A stretch of DNA of 64,000 nt from Psychrilyobacter atlanticus DSM 19335 (GCF_000426625.1 NZ_KE384547.1:62001-126000); one strand, 5' to 3'. Shown: positions 48,337-58,127, numbered from the stretch's first letter. Notes: generated by a model from the letters alone, not told the origin. Program-made: numbers and translations.

Positions 48337-48836
48337 CTACTCTATAGACAATTCTAAAAATGTTCTAGTTTTTTTTCTATAATTTTCTAAAGCTACCTCT
48401 TTTACTACTTTATTATCTTTTTTATTTAAAAGTTTATCCTTTTTTCCGATTATATCTTCTATATAGATATAATCTTTATCAATAATGCCCACGTACTGAG
48501 TATCAACTACATAGGAAAACCCTTTTTTATTATCTTTTAAAAGTAAATTTTGCCCCATGTAGAATGCTCATACTTTCCTCCTAATATCCCCATAAGAGTC
48601 GGTAATATATCTGCTTGTGACCCCAATGCATCTATTACTTGTGGTTTTACTAGTTTTTTATTAGGACTCCATATCAATAATGGATTAGTAAATTTTTTCC
48701 AATCTATTTCAACCGGTACACTCCTATTTGCTCCATGTTCTGCCATAAATACAAATATCGTATTTTTAGCCCACTCTTCATTCTTTATAGAATCTATAAA
48801 TCTACCAATGGCATAGTCTGCAAAAGCAACACCATC
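48337..48836 (-). pseudogene. Decayed LtaS/sulfatase-family gene (C-terminal remnant, frameshifted)
   Basis: Reading from 48836 gives DGVAFADYAIGRFIDSIKNE, FVFMAEHGANRSV, IDALGSQADILPTLMGILGGKYEHSTWG, matching the C-terminal sulfatase domain of the intact protein at 9425-11449 (compare VGSQVDILPTIMGYLGGTYKNASWG). The frame then shifts near 48550: the continuation NLLLKDNKKGFSYVVDTQYVGII lies in another frame, consistent with one lost base after TGGGG. No start codon or N-terminal half remains; a TAA precedes it. It begins 25 bases after holB. Confidence 0.85.
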
Positions 48837-48860
48837 TTAGTTTTTCTCCTGTTCTTTAAC

Positions 48861-49811
48861 CTAAAAACTCAAAAAAAATAAAGATAACGCTGCCTGGGTA
48901 TTAATATTATGTCTCAACCCTTGTTTCAACTCTATCAATTTTTCTGTGTATTTAGGAGCTTTTAACCTCACTATGAAGATATGCATCAATTCTTCGATAA
49001 TCTTTCTCTCATGAGATTTATTTTCCACTAATTTATCATCCTGTAAAATAGATAACAAGTCAAAAGCTATAGAAAGTTTTTCTGATTTTTTTATCCTGTC
49101 TATATTGTATATATAATCATCTATCCCCTTTAATAGATCTATCTTTGATTTTAAAGTTTTTTCTGTAAGATATAAATTGAGTTGTTCACCTAAAGCAGAA
49201 TAAGATTTAATCTCATTGAGATCAAACCTTTCCTCTTTCCACTCCAATATCTCTTCCATATTCCCCATAAAAAAATCATATACCTTTTCAGTTACCCCTA
49301 AAGTTTCAGCAGAAGGTTTATCGACCTTTACTACAATAGATCTAGATAAAATAGTCGGTAAAACATTTAAAGTATTAGATACAAGGATAAAAAATGTCCC
49401 CTTAGGAGGCTCCTCCATTATCTTTAAGAGAGCATTTGCAGAATATTTATTCATACTCTCAATATCTTTTATAATAAAAACTTTTTTTCTTCCCTCATAA
49501 CTAGAGCTAGAAGCTTTATATATAGTATTTTTTATCTTATCTATTCCTACTTTACTCTCTCCCTGTAGGAGACCAACAATCTCTAAGTCGGCATAGTTTC
49601 CATGTTTTATCTTCTTACATACTTCACAGACACCACAATAGTTATTCTCTATTTCCGGGCAATTCATAGCCATGGTAAAAGCTACAGCTAATCCTAATAG
49701 ATCTATTCCTTTATCTCCATAAAAAAGATAGGTACCCGCTTCCTTATTTTGTCTCAACTCATTTTTCAGAAATAACTTAACTTCATCTCCAAAAATCAAA
49801 CTATTAAACAT
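48861..49811 (-). CDS. holB: DNA polymerase III delta' subunit-like clamp-loader protein
   Basis: A 316-residue AAA+-fold protein: FNSLIFGDEVKLFLKNELRQ, YLFYGDKGIDLLGLAVAFTMAMNC, the zinc-binding CPEIENNYCGVCEVC, KVGIDKIKNTIYKAS and SANALLKIMEEPPKGTFFILVSN with LSRSIVVKV (the SRC-like motif). The P-loop is degenerate (GDKGIDLLG instead of GxxGxGKT), as usual for the non-ATPase delta' subunit. It helps load the sliding clamp. Overlaps mreB by one base. Confidence 0.85.
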   Translation of the reverse strand: MFNSLIFGDEVKLFLKNELRQNKEAGTYLFYGDKGIDLLGLAVAFTMAMNCPEIENNYCGVCEVCKKIKHGNYADLEIVGLLQGESKVGIDKIKNTIYKASSSSYEGRKKVFIIKDIESMNKYSANALLKIMEEPPKGTFFILVSNTLNVLPTILSRSIVVKVDKPSAETLGVTEKVYDFFMGNMEEILEWKEERFDLNEIKSYSALGEQLNLYLTEKTLKSKIDLLKGIDDYIYNIDRIKKSEKLSIAFDLLSILQDDKLVENKSHERKIIEELMHIFIVRLKAPKYTEKLIELKQGLRHNINTQAALSLFFLSF

Positions 49812-51040
49812 TATCTTTCAGCCTTCTCAATTTTTCTAAGAACAGCTAATTTATCCAAGGCTAATCCAGCACCTAGTACCACTGATTCCAAAGCATTATC
49901 AGCTAAAACTACATTTAAAAGGGTGTTTTTAGCAAGTAATTCCGGGAAGTTTCTAATCATCGATCCTCCACCTGCCATAACTATCCCCTTATCTACTATA
50001 TCAGCTGATAATTCCGGTGGTGTTTTTTCTAACACTTGCTTAACACTAGTTACTATAGCATCTAAAGAATCTTTTATAGCCTCTAATACTTCACTAGAGT
50101 TTATCTCTAATGGTTTTGGTAATCCTGTCATAAGGTCTCTTCCTTTAATTATCATAGTTTCATCTTCTTCTAAAGGAATCGCAGTACCTATCTTGATTTT
50201 GATCTCTTCAGCAGTTTTTTCCCCAATCAATAGATTATGTCTTCTCTTTATGTATTTTATGATGTCCTCATCGAAGTTATTCCCTGCAATTCTAATAGAT
50301 TTACTTACAATAGTTCCACCCAATGAAATTACAGCTATATCTGTAGATCCTCCACCAATATCTACTATCATATTTCCTTCAGGAGCTGAGATATCTATCC
50401 CCGCTCCTAAAGCTGCAGCTCTGGCTTCCTCTATTAAATATGCTCTCTTTGCTCCTGCTGAAATTGCAGCTTCCAATACAGCTCTTTTTTCTACCCCAGT
50501 TACTTCGATAGGAACACAGATCATTACTTCTGGTAATACCATATTTAACTTACCGAATACTTTTTTTATAAAATATTTTATCATCGCTTCTGTAATGTCG
50601 TAATCAGCTATAACTCCCTCTCTTAAGGGTCTTACCGCCATTATGTGATCAGGTGTCTTCCCTAACATATCCTTTGCTTCTTTTCCTACTGCTAAAACTT
50701 TCTTTGTTTCCCTGTCTACAGCCACTACAGATGGTTCATTCAAAACAATCTCTTCTTTTTGCTTGTTATATACCAATGTATTTGCAGTCCCAAGGTCTAT
50801 CCCTATACTCTTTTGAAATTTAAAGCCTGGAAAACTCATATTAAATTTAAACTTACTTTTTTTCTTCATCTTTTTTTTCTCATCTCCTTTTTTAATATCA
50901 TTTTCTTCTGCCTGTATAGGGAATTCATGAGTTTCCCCCTCTATTTCTATTCTTTCCTCTGCCTCGATTGCTGCGGAATTCACCCTATTTTTCTGCACCA
51001 TTATTTTTTTATTTCTCATCATTTTTCTTTTCAAATACAT
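49811..51040 (-). CDS. mreB: Rod shape-determining protein MreB, start uncertain
   Basis: Actin-fold blocks: SIGIDLGTANTLVY (phosphate 1) near residue 78, NMIVDIGGGSTDIAVISLGG (phosphate 2), GIVMAGGGSMIRNFPELLA (adenosine). As the longest reading it has 409 residues with a charged N-terminal tail of about 75, unlike the 330-350 residues common in MreB. No ribosome site is seen at 51040, and that start overlaps mrnC by 32 bases. ATG at 50869 would give 352 residues and overlaps the stop of a 20-codon out-of-frame ORF that has a strong ribosome site. MreB filaments guide lateral wall synthesis. Confidence 0.9.
   Translation of the reverse strand: MYLKRKMMRNKKIMVQKNRVNSAAIEAEERIEIEGETHEFPIQAEENDIKKGDEKKKMKKKSKFKFNMSFPGFKFQKSIGIDLGTANTLVYNKQKEEIVLNEPSVVAVDRETKKVLAVGKEAKDMLGKTPDHIMAVRPLREGVIADYDITEAMIKYFIKKVFGKLNMVLPEVMICVPIEVTGVEKRAVLEAAISAGAKRAYLIEEARAAALGAGIDISAPEGNMIVDIGGGSTDIAVISLGGTIVSKSIRIAGNNFDEDIIKYIKRRHNLLIGEKTAEEIKIKIGTAIPLEEDETMIIKGRDLMTGLPKPLEINSSEVLEAIKDSLDAIVTSVKQVLEKTPPELSADIVDKGIVMAGGGSMIRNFPELLAKNTLLNVVLADNALESVVLGAGLALDKLAVLRKIEKAER
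50866..50928 (-). CDS. Possible 20-residue coupling micro-ORF inside the mreB 5' region
   Basis: GAGGGGG lies 6 bases before an ATG at 50928; the frame reads MNSLYRQKKMILKKEMRKKR and stops at a TGA that overlaps an in-frame mreB ATG as ATGA (50869). It could be a translational coupling leader or chance. No homology is claimed. Confidence 0.25.
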   Translation of the reverse strand: MNSLYRQKKMILKKEMRKKR

Positions 51041-51401
51041 AATTATCTATAATTCCCTCTATTATATCTTCCCTTTTATTTATATAACACATGGCAATCA
51101 ACGCTTCAAATGCTGTTGCGTTTTTATATTCCTTCATAGTACATGATTTTGGAAAAGTTGAAATTTTTGAATTTCTAGCTCTTCTAGCACAAGCTCTATA
51201 TTCATCTTCTAACTCATCTATGACGCTTAAATATATCTTACTTTGTGCCACAGCACTCACATGAGCTTTCACTAATTTATTCAGATCTTTTACTTTGAGG
51301 TTTCTCGCTACAAATCTTTCCCTAAGTCTCAATTCCCAAACTGCATCTCCTAAATATGCCAATGATAACCCATTTAATTCTTTTATCCTTATATTGTCCA
51401 T
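51009..51401 (-). CDS. mrnC: Mini-ribonuclease 3
   Basis: A 130-residue RNase III catalytic domain without a dsRNA-binding domain: LSLAYLGDAVWELRLRERF carries the first acidic pair, and NATAFEALIAMCYI the second signature. Mini-III matures 23S rRNA ends in Firmicutes. It overlaps cysS by 13 bases and mreB by 32. Its co-location with cysS is common. Confidence 0.93.
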   Translation of the reverse strand: MDNIRIKELNGLSLAYLGDAVWELRLRERFVARNLKVKDLNKLVKAHVSAVAQSKIYLSVIDELEDEYRACARRARNSKISTFPKSCTMKEYKNATAFEALIAMCYINKREDIIEGIIDNYVFEKKNDEK

Positions 51402-52882
51402 GTAGTTTTTTCCCTTCCGTCCTTTATTTTTATACCAATTCCAGCCATCTTATCTCTAATTTCATCCGATAATGCAAAGTTTCTATCTTTTTTAGCTACC
51501 TTTCTCTGCTCTATTAAAAATTCAATTAATTTTACAGTTAAATTTTCTTCATTAAATTCAGAAGGCTTTTCTATATTGATTTCTTTTAGAAGCTCCAGTA
51601 ATTCTGTAGTCAGGTTTTTGATCTGCTTTTCAACTACAATCTCCACTCCTAATACATCTATTAAAGTTGTTTTTATAAATGTATACACATCTTTTAAAAC
51701 TTCTTTTCCAGCATTATTTAGTTGGTGCTCCATAGATTTATTAGCTTCTTTTATAAGTTCAAACAACACACCTATAGCTTGAGCGGTGTTGAAATCCTCA
51801 TCCATAGCTTCTACAAATCTTATTTTAGAACTCTCTAAAACAGCCCTTAACTCTGTTCCATCACTGCCTTCAGTTGAATTTTCAGTATCTAATTTTTCCA
51901 GCATAGCCAGCATACTGTTTTCAATTCTATTTATTGCACTCTTAGCCATATTTAATTCTGTTTCAGAAAAATCAATTGGTTTTCTATAATGAGATGAAAG
52001 CATGAAGAATCTAACAACTTTTCCTTCATAATCTTCTAAGATTTCACGAAGTAGGAAAAAATTTCCCTTAGACTTAGACATCTTTTCCCCTTTGATGTTG
52101 ATATACCCATTATGAATCCAATACCTAGCATAGTCTCCACCATAAGAACACTTTGATTGAGCTATCTCATTTTCATGATGTGGGAATATAAGGTCCTGTC
52201 CCCCTCCATGAATATCAAAAGATGCTCCTAAATATTTTTCACTCATTGCGCTACACTCAATGTGCCATCCTGGTCTACCTTTACCCCAAGGTGACCCCCA
52301 AGAAAGTTCCCCTTCTTTGGCAGTTTTCCAAAGAGCAAAATCTACAGATGATTTTTTTATGTCAGTAACCTCTATTCTGGCACCGGCTTTTAAATCTTCA
52401 ATTTTTTGCCCAGATAATTCACCATAATTGTCTTTATATTTCTCTACATCAAAATATACATCTCCATGAGATTCATATGCATAACCTTTACTCTCCAATA
52501 TCTTGATAGATTTTATCATTTCTTTGATGTGGTCGGTAGCCTTCGGTCTCATCATTCCCTCTTCTTTCAGGTTTACCTGTTTTGTATCTTGCAGATAAGC
52601 CGCAATATATTTGTCAGCTATATCCTTTACAGTTACCCCTTCAGCGTTAGCTTTTTCTATCATCTTGTCATCTACATCTGTAAAATTTTGTACATATTTA
52701 ACTTTATAATCTCTATATTCAAAGTATCTTCTCACTGTGTCAAAAAAGATAGCAGGTCTTGCATTCCCTATATGGATATAGTTGTATACTGTTGGTCCAC
52801 AAACATACATCTTCACCATACCAGGTTCTATAGGAACAAACTCTTCTAATTTTTTAGTAAGTGTATTGTGTATCTTAATCAT
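51389..52882 (-). CDS. cysS: Cysteinyl-tRNA synthetase
   Basis: A 497-residue class I synthetase starting MIKIHNTLTKKLEEF, with the zinc ligand CGPTVYNYIHIGNARP (HIGN, C28), FTDVDDKMIEKA, GWHIECSAMS, DIHGGGQDLIFPHHENEIAQS and KMSKSKGN. It charges tRNA-Cys. ATG at 52882 has GGAGGG 8 bases upstream and matches the conserved N-terminus; a longer reading does not. Overlaps the upstream gene by 8 bases. Confidence 0.97.
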   Translation of the reverse strand: MIKIHNTLTKKLEEFVPIEPGMVKMYVCGPTVYNYIHIGNARPAIFFDTVRRYFEYRDYKVKYVQNFTDVDDKMIEKANAEGVTVKDIADKYIAAYLQDTKQVNLKEEGMMRPKATDHIKEMIKSIKILESKGYAYESHGDVYFDVEKYKDNYGELSGQKIEDLKAGARIEVTDIKKSSVDFALWKTAKEGELSWGSPWGKGRPGWHIECSAMSEKYLGASFDIHGGGQDLIFPHHENEIAQSKCSYGGDYARYWIHNGYINIKGEKMSKSKGNFFLLREILEDYEGKVVRFFMLSSHYRKPIDFSETELNMAKSAINRIENSMLAMLEKLDTENSTEGSDGTELRAVLESSKIRFVEAMDEDFNTAQAIGVLFELIKEANKSMEHQLNNAGKEVLKDVYTFIKTTLIDVLGVEIVVEKQIKNLTTELLELLKEINIEKPSEFNEENLTVKLIEFLIEQRKVAKKDRNFALSDEIRDKMAGIGIKIKDGREKTTWTI

Positions 52883-54143
52883 TTTTTTCGCCCTCCATCC
52901 TATTATATATTTCAAGTAACTCCCCATCTGTTATGGTAGTTCTTATCTTTATCTTATTTGCTTCTACTTTTCCTCCCATATCCACATATATATCTTTTAA
53001 TACCGGATTGTATAACCCTAGATTTAAAGATATATTCATAAATTCATCCTCTTTGGGAGTTATTGACCCTTCCGACATGATTCCATTATAGTAGATAACA
53101 TTGTCTTTTATCTCTATCGTTTCACCATTTCCCAAGATATATTTATCTCCATCTTTTTTTGCAAAGATTTCTATGAGTTTCTTAAAATCTTTTACCTCTT
53201 TTACAGGAATAAGCAATTGATTTTTAACATAGTCATAGATCATCTCACCATCTACTTTGTCCATATAATCTTCAAAGTCTTTCCCTGTAAACATCTTCAC
53301 CAAAGATAACATTGAATTTATTTCTGAATTTACATTTTTTCTCATGAATACAGCCAAACCTTTAAAATCGGTATTAGTGATATAGATCTTATCCTTACCC
53401 ATATATTTAGTGAATTTTCTATCCTTTTTCTCTATCCCATTAAGATATTTTGAAAATTCCAAATCACCATATAGGTATCCATTCATAGATAATTTATTCT
53501 TTTCATAATCCACGTTTATCTTTATAGCATCTAATCCTTGAGTGAACTCTTCTAAATCTATTACTGCTTCTCCTAAAGTATCGCCTTTCATCTTAGAAGA
53601 TATATTTTTGTTGATCTCTTTTTTTACAAGTAGTTTCATGTAATCAGATAGCTTCATCACATCATCTGATACAAAATAATACCCCTTGTAGTTGGTCATA
53701 TAGATTTTTTTATCCACATCATAATCTTCTTCAAGTTGTTTTTGATACACCTCTTTTAAAGAAAAATAATTTTTTCCCAGATCATCAAAATATTCCCCTT
53801 GTTTAAATTTAGCAATCGGATATAGCCATCCTAGGTTTACAACCATTATCTCCTTGTCCTCACTTTGATTTTCATCGTTAGAGTCATTGTAATAGATAAG
53901 GTCCATTCCCTTTATATATTTTGTCCACTTTTTAGCCTCTTCAAGATCTGTTTGGGTAGCTTTTTCATATAACTCATAGTAAGCATTTACTTTCTTGCTG
54001 TTCAAATCTCCAACCGATATAACCGCTTTACTTTCCTTTATTACCAACCTCTCGTGGGACAGTTGAAAAGTTAGGAGATAAAAAACCAATAATATTACTA
54101 CTAAAACTGCAGCTCCTATTATATTTTTTAAAATTTTGTTCAT
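52875..54143 (-). CDS. Unknown protein with one N-terminal membrane anchor
   Basis: A 422-residue protein with a single hydrophobic segment at about 9-26 followed by a large, charged, beta-rich extracytoplasmic part. Repeated lysine- and aspartate-rich strands such as KIYMTNYKGYYFVSDD and DKIYITNTDFKGLAVFM are visible, but no known domain. Its place between nitrilase and cysS in a conserved-looking operon, 8-base overlap with cysS, suggests a stable gene, possibly envelope-linked. No function is claimed. Confidence 0.8.
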   Translation of the reverse strand: MNKILKNIIGAAVLVVILLVFYLLTFQLSHERLVIKESKAVISVGDLNSKKVNAYYELYEKATQTDLEEAKKWTKYIKGMDLIYYNDSNDENQSEDKEIMVVNLGWLYPIAKFKQGEYFDDLGKNYFSLKEVYQKQLEEDYDVDKKIYMTNYKGYYFVSDDVMKLSDYMKLLVKKEINKNISSKMKGDTLGEAVIDLEEFTQGLDAIKINVDYEKNKLSMNGYLYGDLEFSKYLNGIEKKDRKFTKYMGKDKIYITNTDFKGLAVFMRKNVNSEINSMLSLVKMFTGKDFEDYMDKVDGEMIYDYVKNQLLIPVKEVKDFKKLIEIFAKKDGDKYILGNGETIEIKDNVIYYNGIMSEGSITPKEDEFMNISLNLGLYNPVLKDIYVDMGGKVEANKIKIRTTITDGELLEIYNRMEGEKND

Positions 54144-54218
54144 AATATAACCTCCGTGCCTAACGGCAAACTTAAAATTAATAAAGGTAAATTCACAATT
54201 TTTTTATCATTTTAATAA

Positions 54219-55034
54219 TTATCCAATTATATTCTTTAAACTTCTCATAACTAATTCTGGTTTTTCATCTCTCATCACAGGGTTATTTATCCTAGCTCTT
54301 CTTAAATCTCTCTTATCTAAATTTGTTATTATCATTTCCTCCTCAAAAGTTTTAGCTTCGCCTAAAACATCCCCATTGGGAGAATACACTCTAGATCCAC
54401 CAAAGAAGTTTACCCCATCTTCATATCCTACCCTGTGGGCAAAGACATAAAAACTTGTGAGTAATTTAGAATAAGTCTTCATCATCTCATCCCAAGTTTG
54501 ATTAGGAGATAGTTTTGTTCCCTGAGCTCCCCTTGACGGGCTGTTTGCCAAGGTAAAAACATAGTCAGCTCCATCCATGCTCAATACATAAGGATTTGAA
54601 AGATGCCAAGCATCTTCACAGATCAAGACACCAAATCTACCAAATTTCGTATCAAATGCTTTCACTTCATTTCCAGATTTTAAGTATCTTCCCTCATCAA
54701 AAAGACCATAGGTAGGCAGATATATTTTTCTGTGGGTGTGTTGTAATTCTCCATCCTCTAAATAGAAAGCCGAATTATAGTAATAGTAATCCTTGCTTTC
54801 CTCTATACCACCAAATAAAATACTTATTTTTTTGCTCAGCTCATAAAATTCTTCCGGGATTCCTGCCACATCATATGTCAATTCCTCTAACAGGTATCCA
54901 GTCAAAGATAGTTCTGGAAAAACTACCAGTTCCACTCCATTTTTTATAGCATCTTCTATATATGATATCATCTTTATCTTATTTTTTTCTACATTCCCAA
55001 GTGTTGGATTTATTTGTGCTACTGCTAATTTCAT
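54219..55034 (-). CDS. Carbon-nitrogen hydrolase (nitrilase superfamily)
   Basis: A 271-residue protein starting MKLAVAQINPTLGNVEKN. The Glu-Lys-Cys triad is visible: E41 in VVFPELSLTGY, K103 in HRKIYLP and C139 in GVLICEDAWH. The pattern resembles the glutaminase-like amidase domain of NAD synthetases and related stand-alone amidases; no NAD synthetase domain is fused. Substrate unknown. Lies 23 bases after ispD. Confidence 0.88.
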   Translation of the reverse strand: MKLAVAQINPTLGNVEKNKIKMISYIEDAIKNGVELVVFPELSLTGYLLEELTYDVAGIPEEFYELSKKISILFGGIEESKDYYYYNSAFYLEDGELQHTHRKIYLPTYGLFDEGRYLKSGNEVKAFDTKFGRFGVLICEDAWHLSNPYVLSMDGADYVFTLANSPSRGAQGTKLSPNQTWDEMMKTYSKLLTSFYVFAHRVGYEDGVNFFGGSRVYSPNGDVLGEAKTFEEEMIITNLDKRDLRRARINNPVMRDEKPELVMRSLKNIIG

Positions 55035-55057
55035 GCTCTACTCCTTTTATTTTGCCG

Positions 55058-55762
55058 CTAATTTATTTTCTTAGAAAAAATCAATAGGTCTTCTGGTGTA
55101 GTTATCTTTATATTTTCATAACTTCCCAAGATAATCCCCACAGATCCCCCTGCTTTTTCCACCAAAGATGAATCATCTGTCCCTAAAAACCTTTGTTGCC
55201 TAGCCTGTTCATAACTTCTATGCAGGATTTCTCCTCTAAACACTTGAGGAGTCTGGGCTGCAAAGAGACAATCTCTTTTAGGAGTCTCCACTACCTTCCC
55301 TTCTGAATTAACTACCTTTATAGTGTCTTTTACAGGTACTCCTATAATTACACCATCCAAATTAGTTTCCGTCATCAGTTTGGTATAAGACTCTTCTATA
55401 TATCTATCCTGTATAAAAGGTCTTACTCCATCTTGAACTCCAATTATACTCTCTTTTGGGATCTGCTCCAATGCATTATAGATAGAATCCTGTCTTTCCT
55501 TTCCACCGCTAACTACATCTATTACCTTATCTATTTTAAAGGCTTCACATATCTTTTTCACTTCGGATATATACTCTTCGTTGGTTACAACTACAATTCC
55601 TCTTACTCTCTGATTTTTTTCAATCACTTCCAGAGTCTTTATAAATATAGGTTTCCCATCGACCTCTAAAAATTGTTTGGGGTAGTCAAGCCCCATCCTC
55701 TTACCAACCCCTGCTGCTGCTACTATATAATAATAATCTATTTCAGAGTTACTACTGTACAT
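55058..55762 (-). CDS. ispD: 2-C-methyl-D-erythritol 4-phosphate cytidylyltransferase
   Basis: A 234-residue protein with the nucleotide-binding AAAGVGKRMGLDYPKQFLEVDGKPI near residue 15, VVSGGKERQDSIYNAL, VQDGVRPFI and AAQTPQVFRGEIL, all IspD hallmarks, and TDDSSLVEKAG. It makes CDP-ME in the MEP isoprenoid pathway. The ATG at 55762 overlaps the end of mutS2 by 25 bases and has GGTGG 6 bases upstream. Confidence 0.96.
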   Translation of the reverse strand: MYSSNSEIDYYYIVAAAGVGKRMGLDYPKQFLEVDGKPIFIKTLEVIEKNQRVRGIVVVTNEEYISEVKKICEAFKIDKVIDVVSGGKERQDSIYNALEQIPKESIIGVQDGVRPFIQDRYIEESYTKLMTETNLDGVIIGVPVKDTIKVVNSEGKVVETPKRDCLFAAQTPQVFRGEILHRSYEQARQQRFLGTDDSSLVEKAGGSVGIILGSYENIKITTPEDLLIFSKKIN

Positions 55763-58080
55763 CCTAATCCACCTTCATTCATATTTGCATCTCTAAAACT
55801 AGCTACATATCTGCAACTTTTAAGGTACTCCTGGATCCCTTTTCTTAACTGTCCAGTTCCCTTTCCATGAACTACCTGAATATCGGTATAGCCGTTCAAT
55901 GTGGCTCTATCCATATAATTTTCTAATTCATTGATTGCTTCATCTACCATCTGACCTCTTAGGTCGATCTTATAGGTCGCACTGCTTCCTTTATGGCTGT
56001 GCATCTTAGTATATGTTTTTTTCTTCTCATCTTTCATTATTCCTATATCTTCTAATGAAACTACCATCTTTAAGATTCCTGCCTGTACTTGAGCCTGATC
56101 CTTATTCATAAATAGACGAAGGATCACTGCATGCTGTTTCAAACTCTTTACAAAGACCTTATCTCCTACCCCATAAGATATCTTTCTGACAACTTTTGGT
56201 TTCATCATTAATTTTCTCTTTTTTTCTTCCACCATAGAGTTTCTCAACATATTCAAACTTTTTTGAACATCCTTTACCTCATCTTTTTTATTGTCTTCCC
56301 TTTGAATCTTATCAACTAAAGCTTTTGCCTTAGCCTGCATATTTTTCATCATCTGCTCCGACTCTTTGTATGCTTTTTCCAGTATCTCCTCTTTTTCTTT
56401 TTCCAATGTTCTTACCTTTTCAGCATACTGGTCCTTTAGTTTTTCAGCTTCCGATTTTAACTGTTTTACCTCTTCGTTAGCTTTTTCCAACTCATCTGAT
56501 TGTTCCTTTATGTTAGTTATCATTCCCTCTACTTTTTTATCCTCATCACTGATATAACTTTTTGCTTTTTCAATTACTTCTGGAAGTATTCCCAATCTTT
56601 TGGCAATAGTAAGAGCGTTACTCTCCCCTGGAATTCCCATAAGTAATCTGTAAGTAGGTGACAGCGTCTCAGGATCAAATTCCATAGAGGCTGTTTCTAT
56701 CCCATCCTCGTTATATCCATGAGCTTTTACTTCACTGTAATGGGTAGATATCATTGATTTACACTTTTTTTCCTTGAGATAATCTATAACTGCCATGGCA
56801 AATGCCGATCCCTCTATAGGGTCTGTTCCTGAACCTAACTCATCTAACAGTACTAAACTAGCTTTAGTAACTCCTACCAGGATAGTTTGAATATTTTTTA
56901 GATGTGCCGAAAAAGATGACAGGTTCTGTTCAATACTTTGTTCATCACCTATATCAGCATAGACACCACTAAAGTATCCTATATCTGTTTTATCACTAGC
57001 TGTAATAGGTATTCCGGATAACGTCATCACAGTCAATAATCCTGCTGTTTTTAAAGCTACTGTTTTACCACCGGTATTTGGCCCGGTAATCAATAAACTG
57101 TTATAATTTTTTCCTAATTCAAAAGTTAAAGGTACAACTTCTCTAGGATTGATAAGTGGATGTCTACCTTCTACAATGGAAATATATTCCCTCTGATTTA
57201 ATTTAGGGATTATACATTTATTATCCAATCCATAACTACACTTAGCATTTAAATAATCTAAAACTAAAAGAGCTTCTCCTACTTCCATCAATCCATCTAA
57301 GTTCGCTCTCAGGTTGTCGGTAAGCCTCAACAGGATCTTTCTTATCTCCTCTCTTTCCCTTACCTCTAATTCTCTCATCTTGTTGTTCAACGAAACTACA
57401 CTTATAGGCTCTATAAATACCGTCTGACCACTAGATGACCTGTCGTGCTCTATTCCTTTAATCTGACCTTTAAAATCTGTTTTTACAGGTATTACACTTC
57501 TACCATCCCTGACTGTAACTATTTTTTCTTGGATAGCCTTAGCATATGTAGGATTTGAAATAAGATCATCAAATTTTCTTTTAATATTATTTTGAATTAG
57601 CTTTTTACTATACCTAATATCTTTTAGATCTAGAGAGGCTGTGTCTTTTATTTCTTTTTGATTATCTATAACCGCCTCTATCAACTCTTCTATTCCCTTA
57701 TATGTAGGTGTATCTTTAAACCTCATATGCAGTCCTCTGTATTTCACTTCTAATTCTTGAAATTTAGTTTTTATAACTCTAAATACTCTTAAATTCCTAG
57801 CAATATGATAGAGATCGTCTACATCTAAATAAGTTCCTATCAGACTGGTCTTCTTTAAATACATCACTATATTTTTTATCTCTGATAGTTCAATACCACC
57901 ATCATACTTCAACATGTCCATAAAATCTTGCACATTCTCTAATTCTTTCTTTATACTATTTATATCTTTCATGGGAACAACATCTAATATTTTCCCCTTA
58001 GTTTCATCTAAAATAGCATATCCACTTATGTTTTCCTTTACCTTATCAAACTCTAATACGCTTAAACTATGTTCATTCAT
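55738..58080 (-). CDS. mutS2: Endonuclease MutS2
   Basis: A 780-residue protein. The ATPase core has Walker A LLITGPNTGGKTVALKTAGL, YADIGDEQSIEQNLSSFSAHL and Walker B LVLLDELGSGTDPIEGSA; a long coiled coil follows (about 520-620), then a C-terminal Smr domain, IDLRGQMVDEAINELE and VVHGKGTGQLRKG. The MutS mismatch-recognition N-terminal domains are absent, as in MutS2. It acts in recombination control or ribosome collision rescue in studied species. First gene of the operon. Confidence 0.96.
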   Translation of the reverse strand: MNEHSLSVLEFDKVKENISGYAILDETKGKILDVVPMKDINSIKKELENVQDFMDMLKYDGGIELSEIKNIVMYLKKTSLIGTYLDVDDLYHIARNLRVFRVIKTKFQELEVKYRGLHMRFKDTPTYKGIEELIEAVIDNQKEIKDTASLDLKDIRYSKKLIQNNIKRKFDDLISNPTYAKAIQEKIVTVRDGRSVIPVKTDFKGQIKGIEHDRSSSGQTVFIEPISVVSLNNKMRELEVREREEIRKILLRLTDNLRANLDGLMEVGEALLVLDYLNAKCSYGLDNKCIIPKLNQREYISIVEGRHPLINPREVVPLTFELGKNYNSLLITGPNTGGKTVALKTAGLLTVMTLSGIPITASDKTDIGYFSGVYADIGDEQSIEQNLSSFSAHLKNIQTILVGVTKASLVLLDELGSGTDPIEGSAFAMAVIDYLKEKKCKSMISTHYSEVKAHGYNEDGIETASMEFDPETLSPTYRLLMGIPGESNALTIAKRLGILPEVIEKAKSYISDEDKKVEGMITNIKEQSDELEKANEEVKQLKSEAEKLKDQYAEKVRTLEKEKEEILEKAYKESEQMMKNMQAKAKALVDKIQREDNKKDEVKDVQKSLNMLRNSMVEEKKRKLMMKPKVVRKISYGVGDKVFVKSLKQHAVILRLFMNKDQAQVQAGILKMVVSLEDIGIMKDEKKKTYTKMHSHKGSSATYKIDLRGQMVDEAINELENYMDRATLNGYTDIQVVHGKGTGQLRKGIQEYLKSCRYVASFRDANMNEGGLGCTVVTLK

Positions 58081-58127
58081 TTTACTACCTCTTTAATATT
58101 CGACTTTTATCTATATTTATACATTCT

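Noticed and set aside
49923-50603. 226-codon plus-strand ORF opposite mreB
   Set aside because: Shadow of the mreB actin domain; no ribosome site and composition follows the complementary strand.
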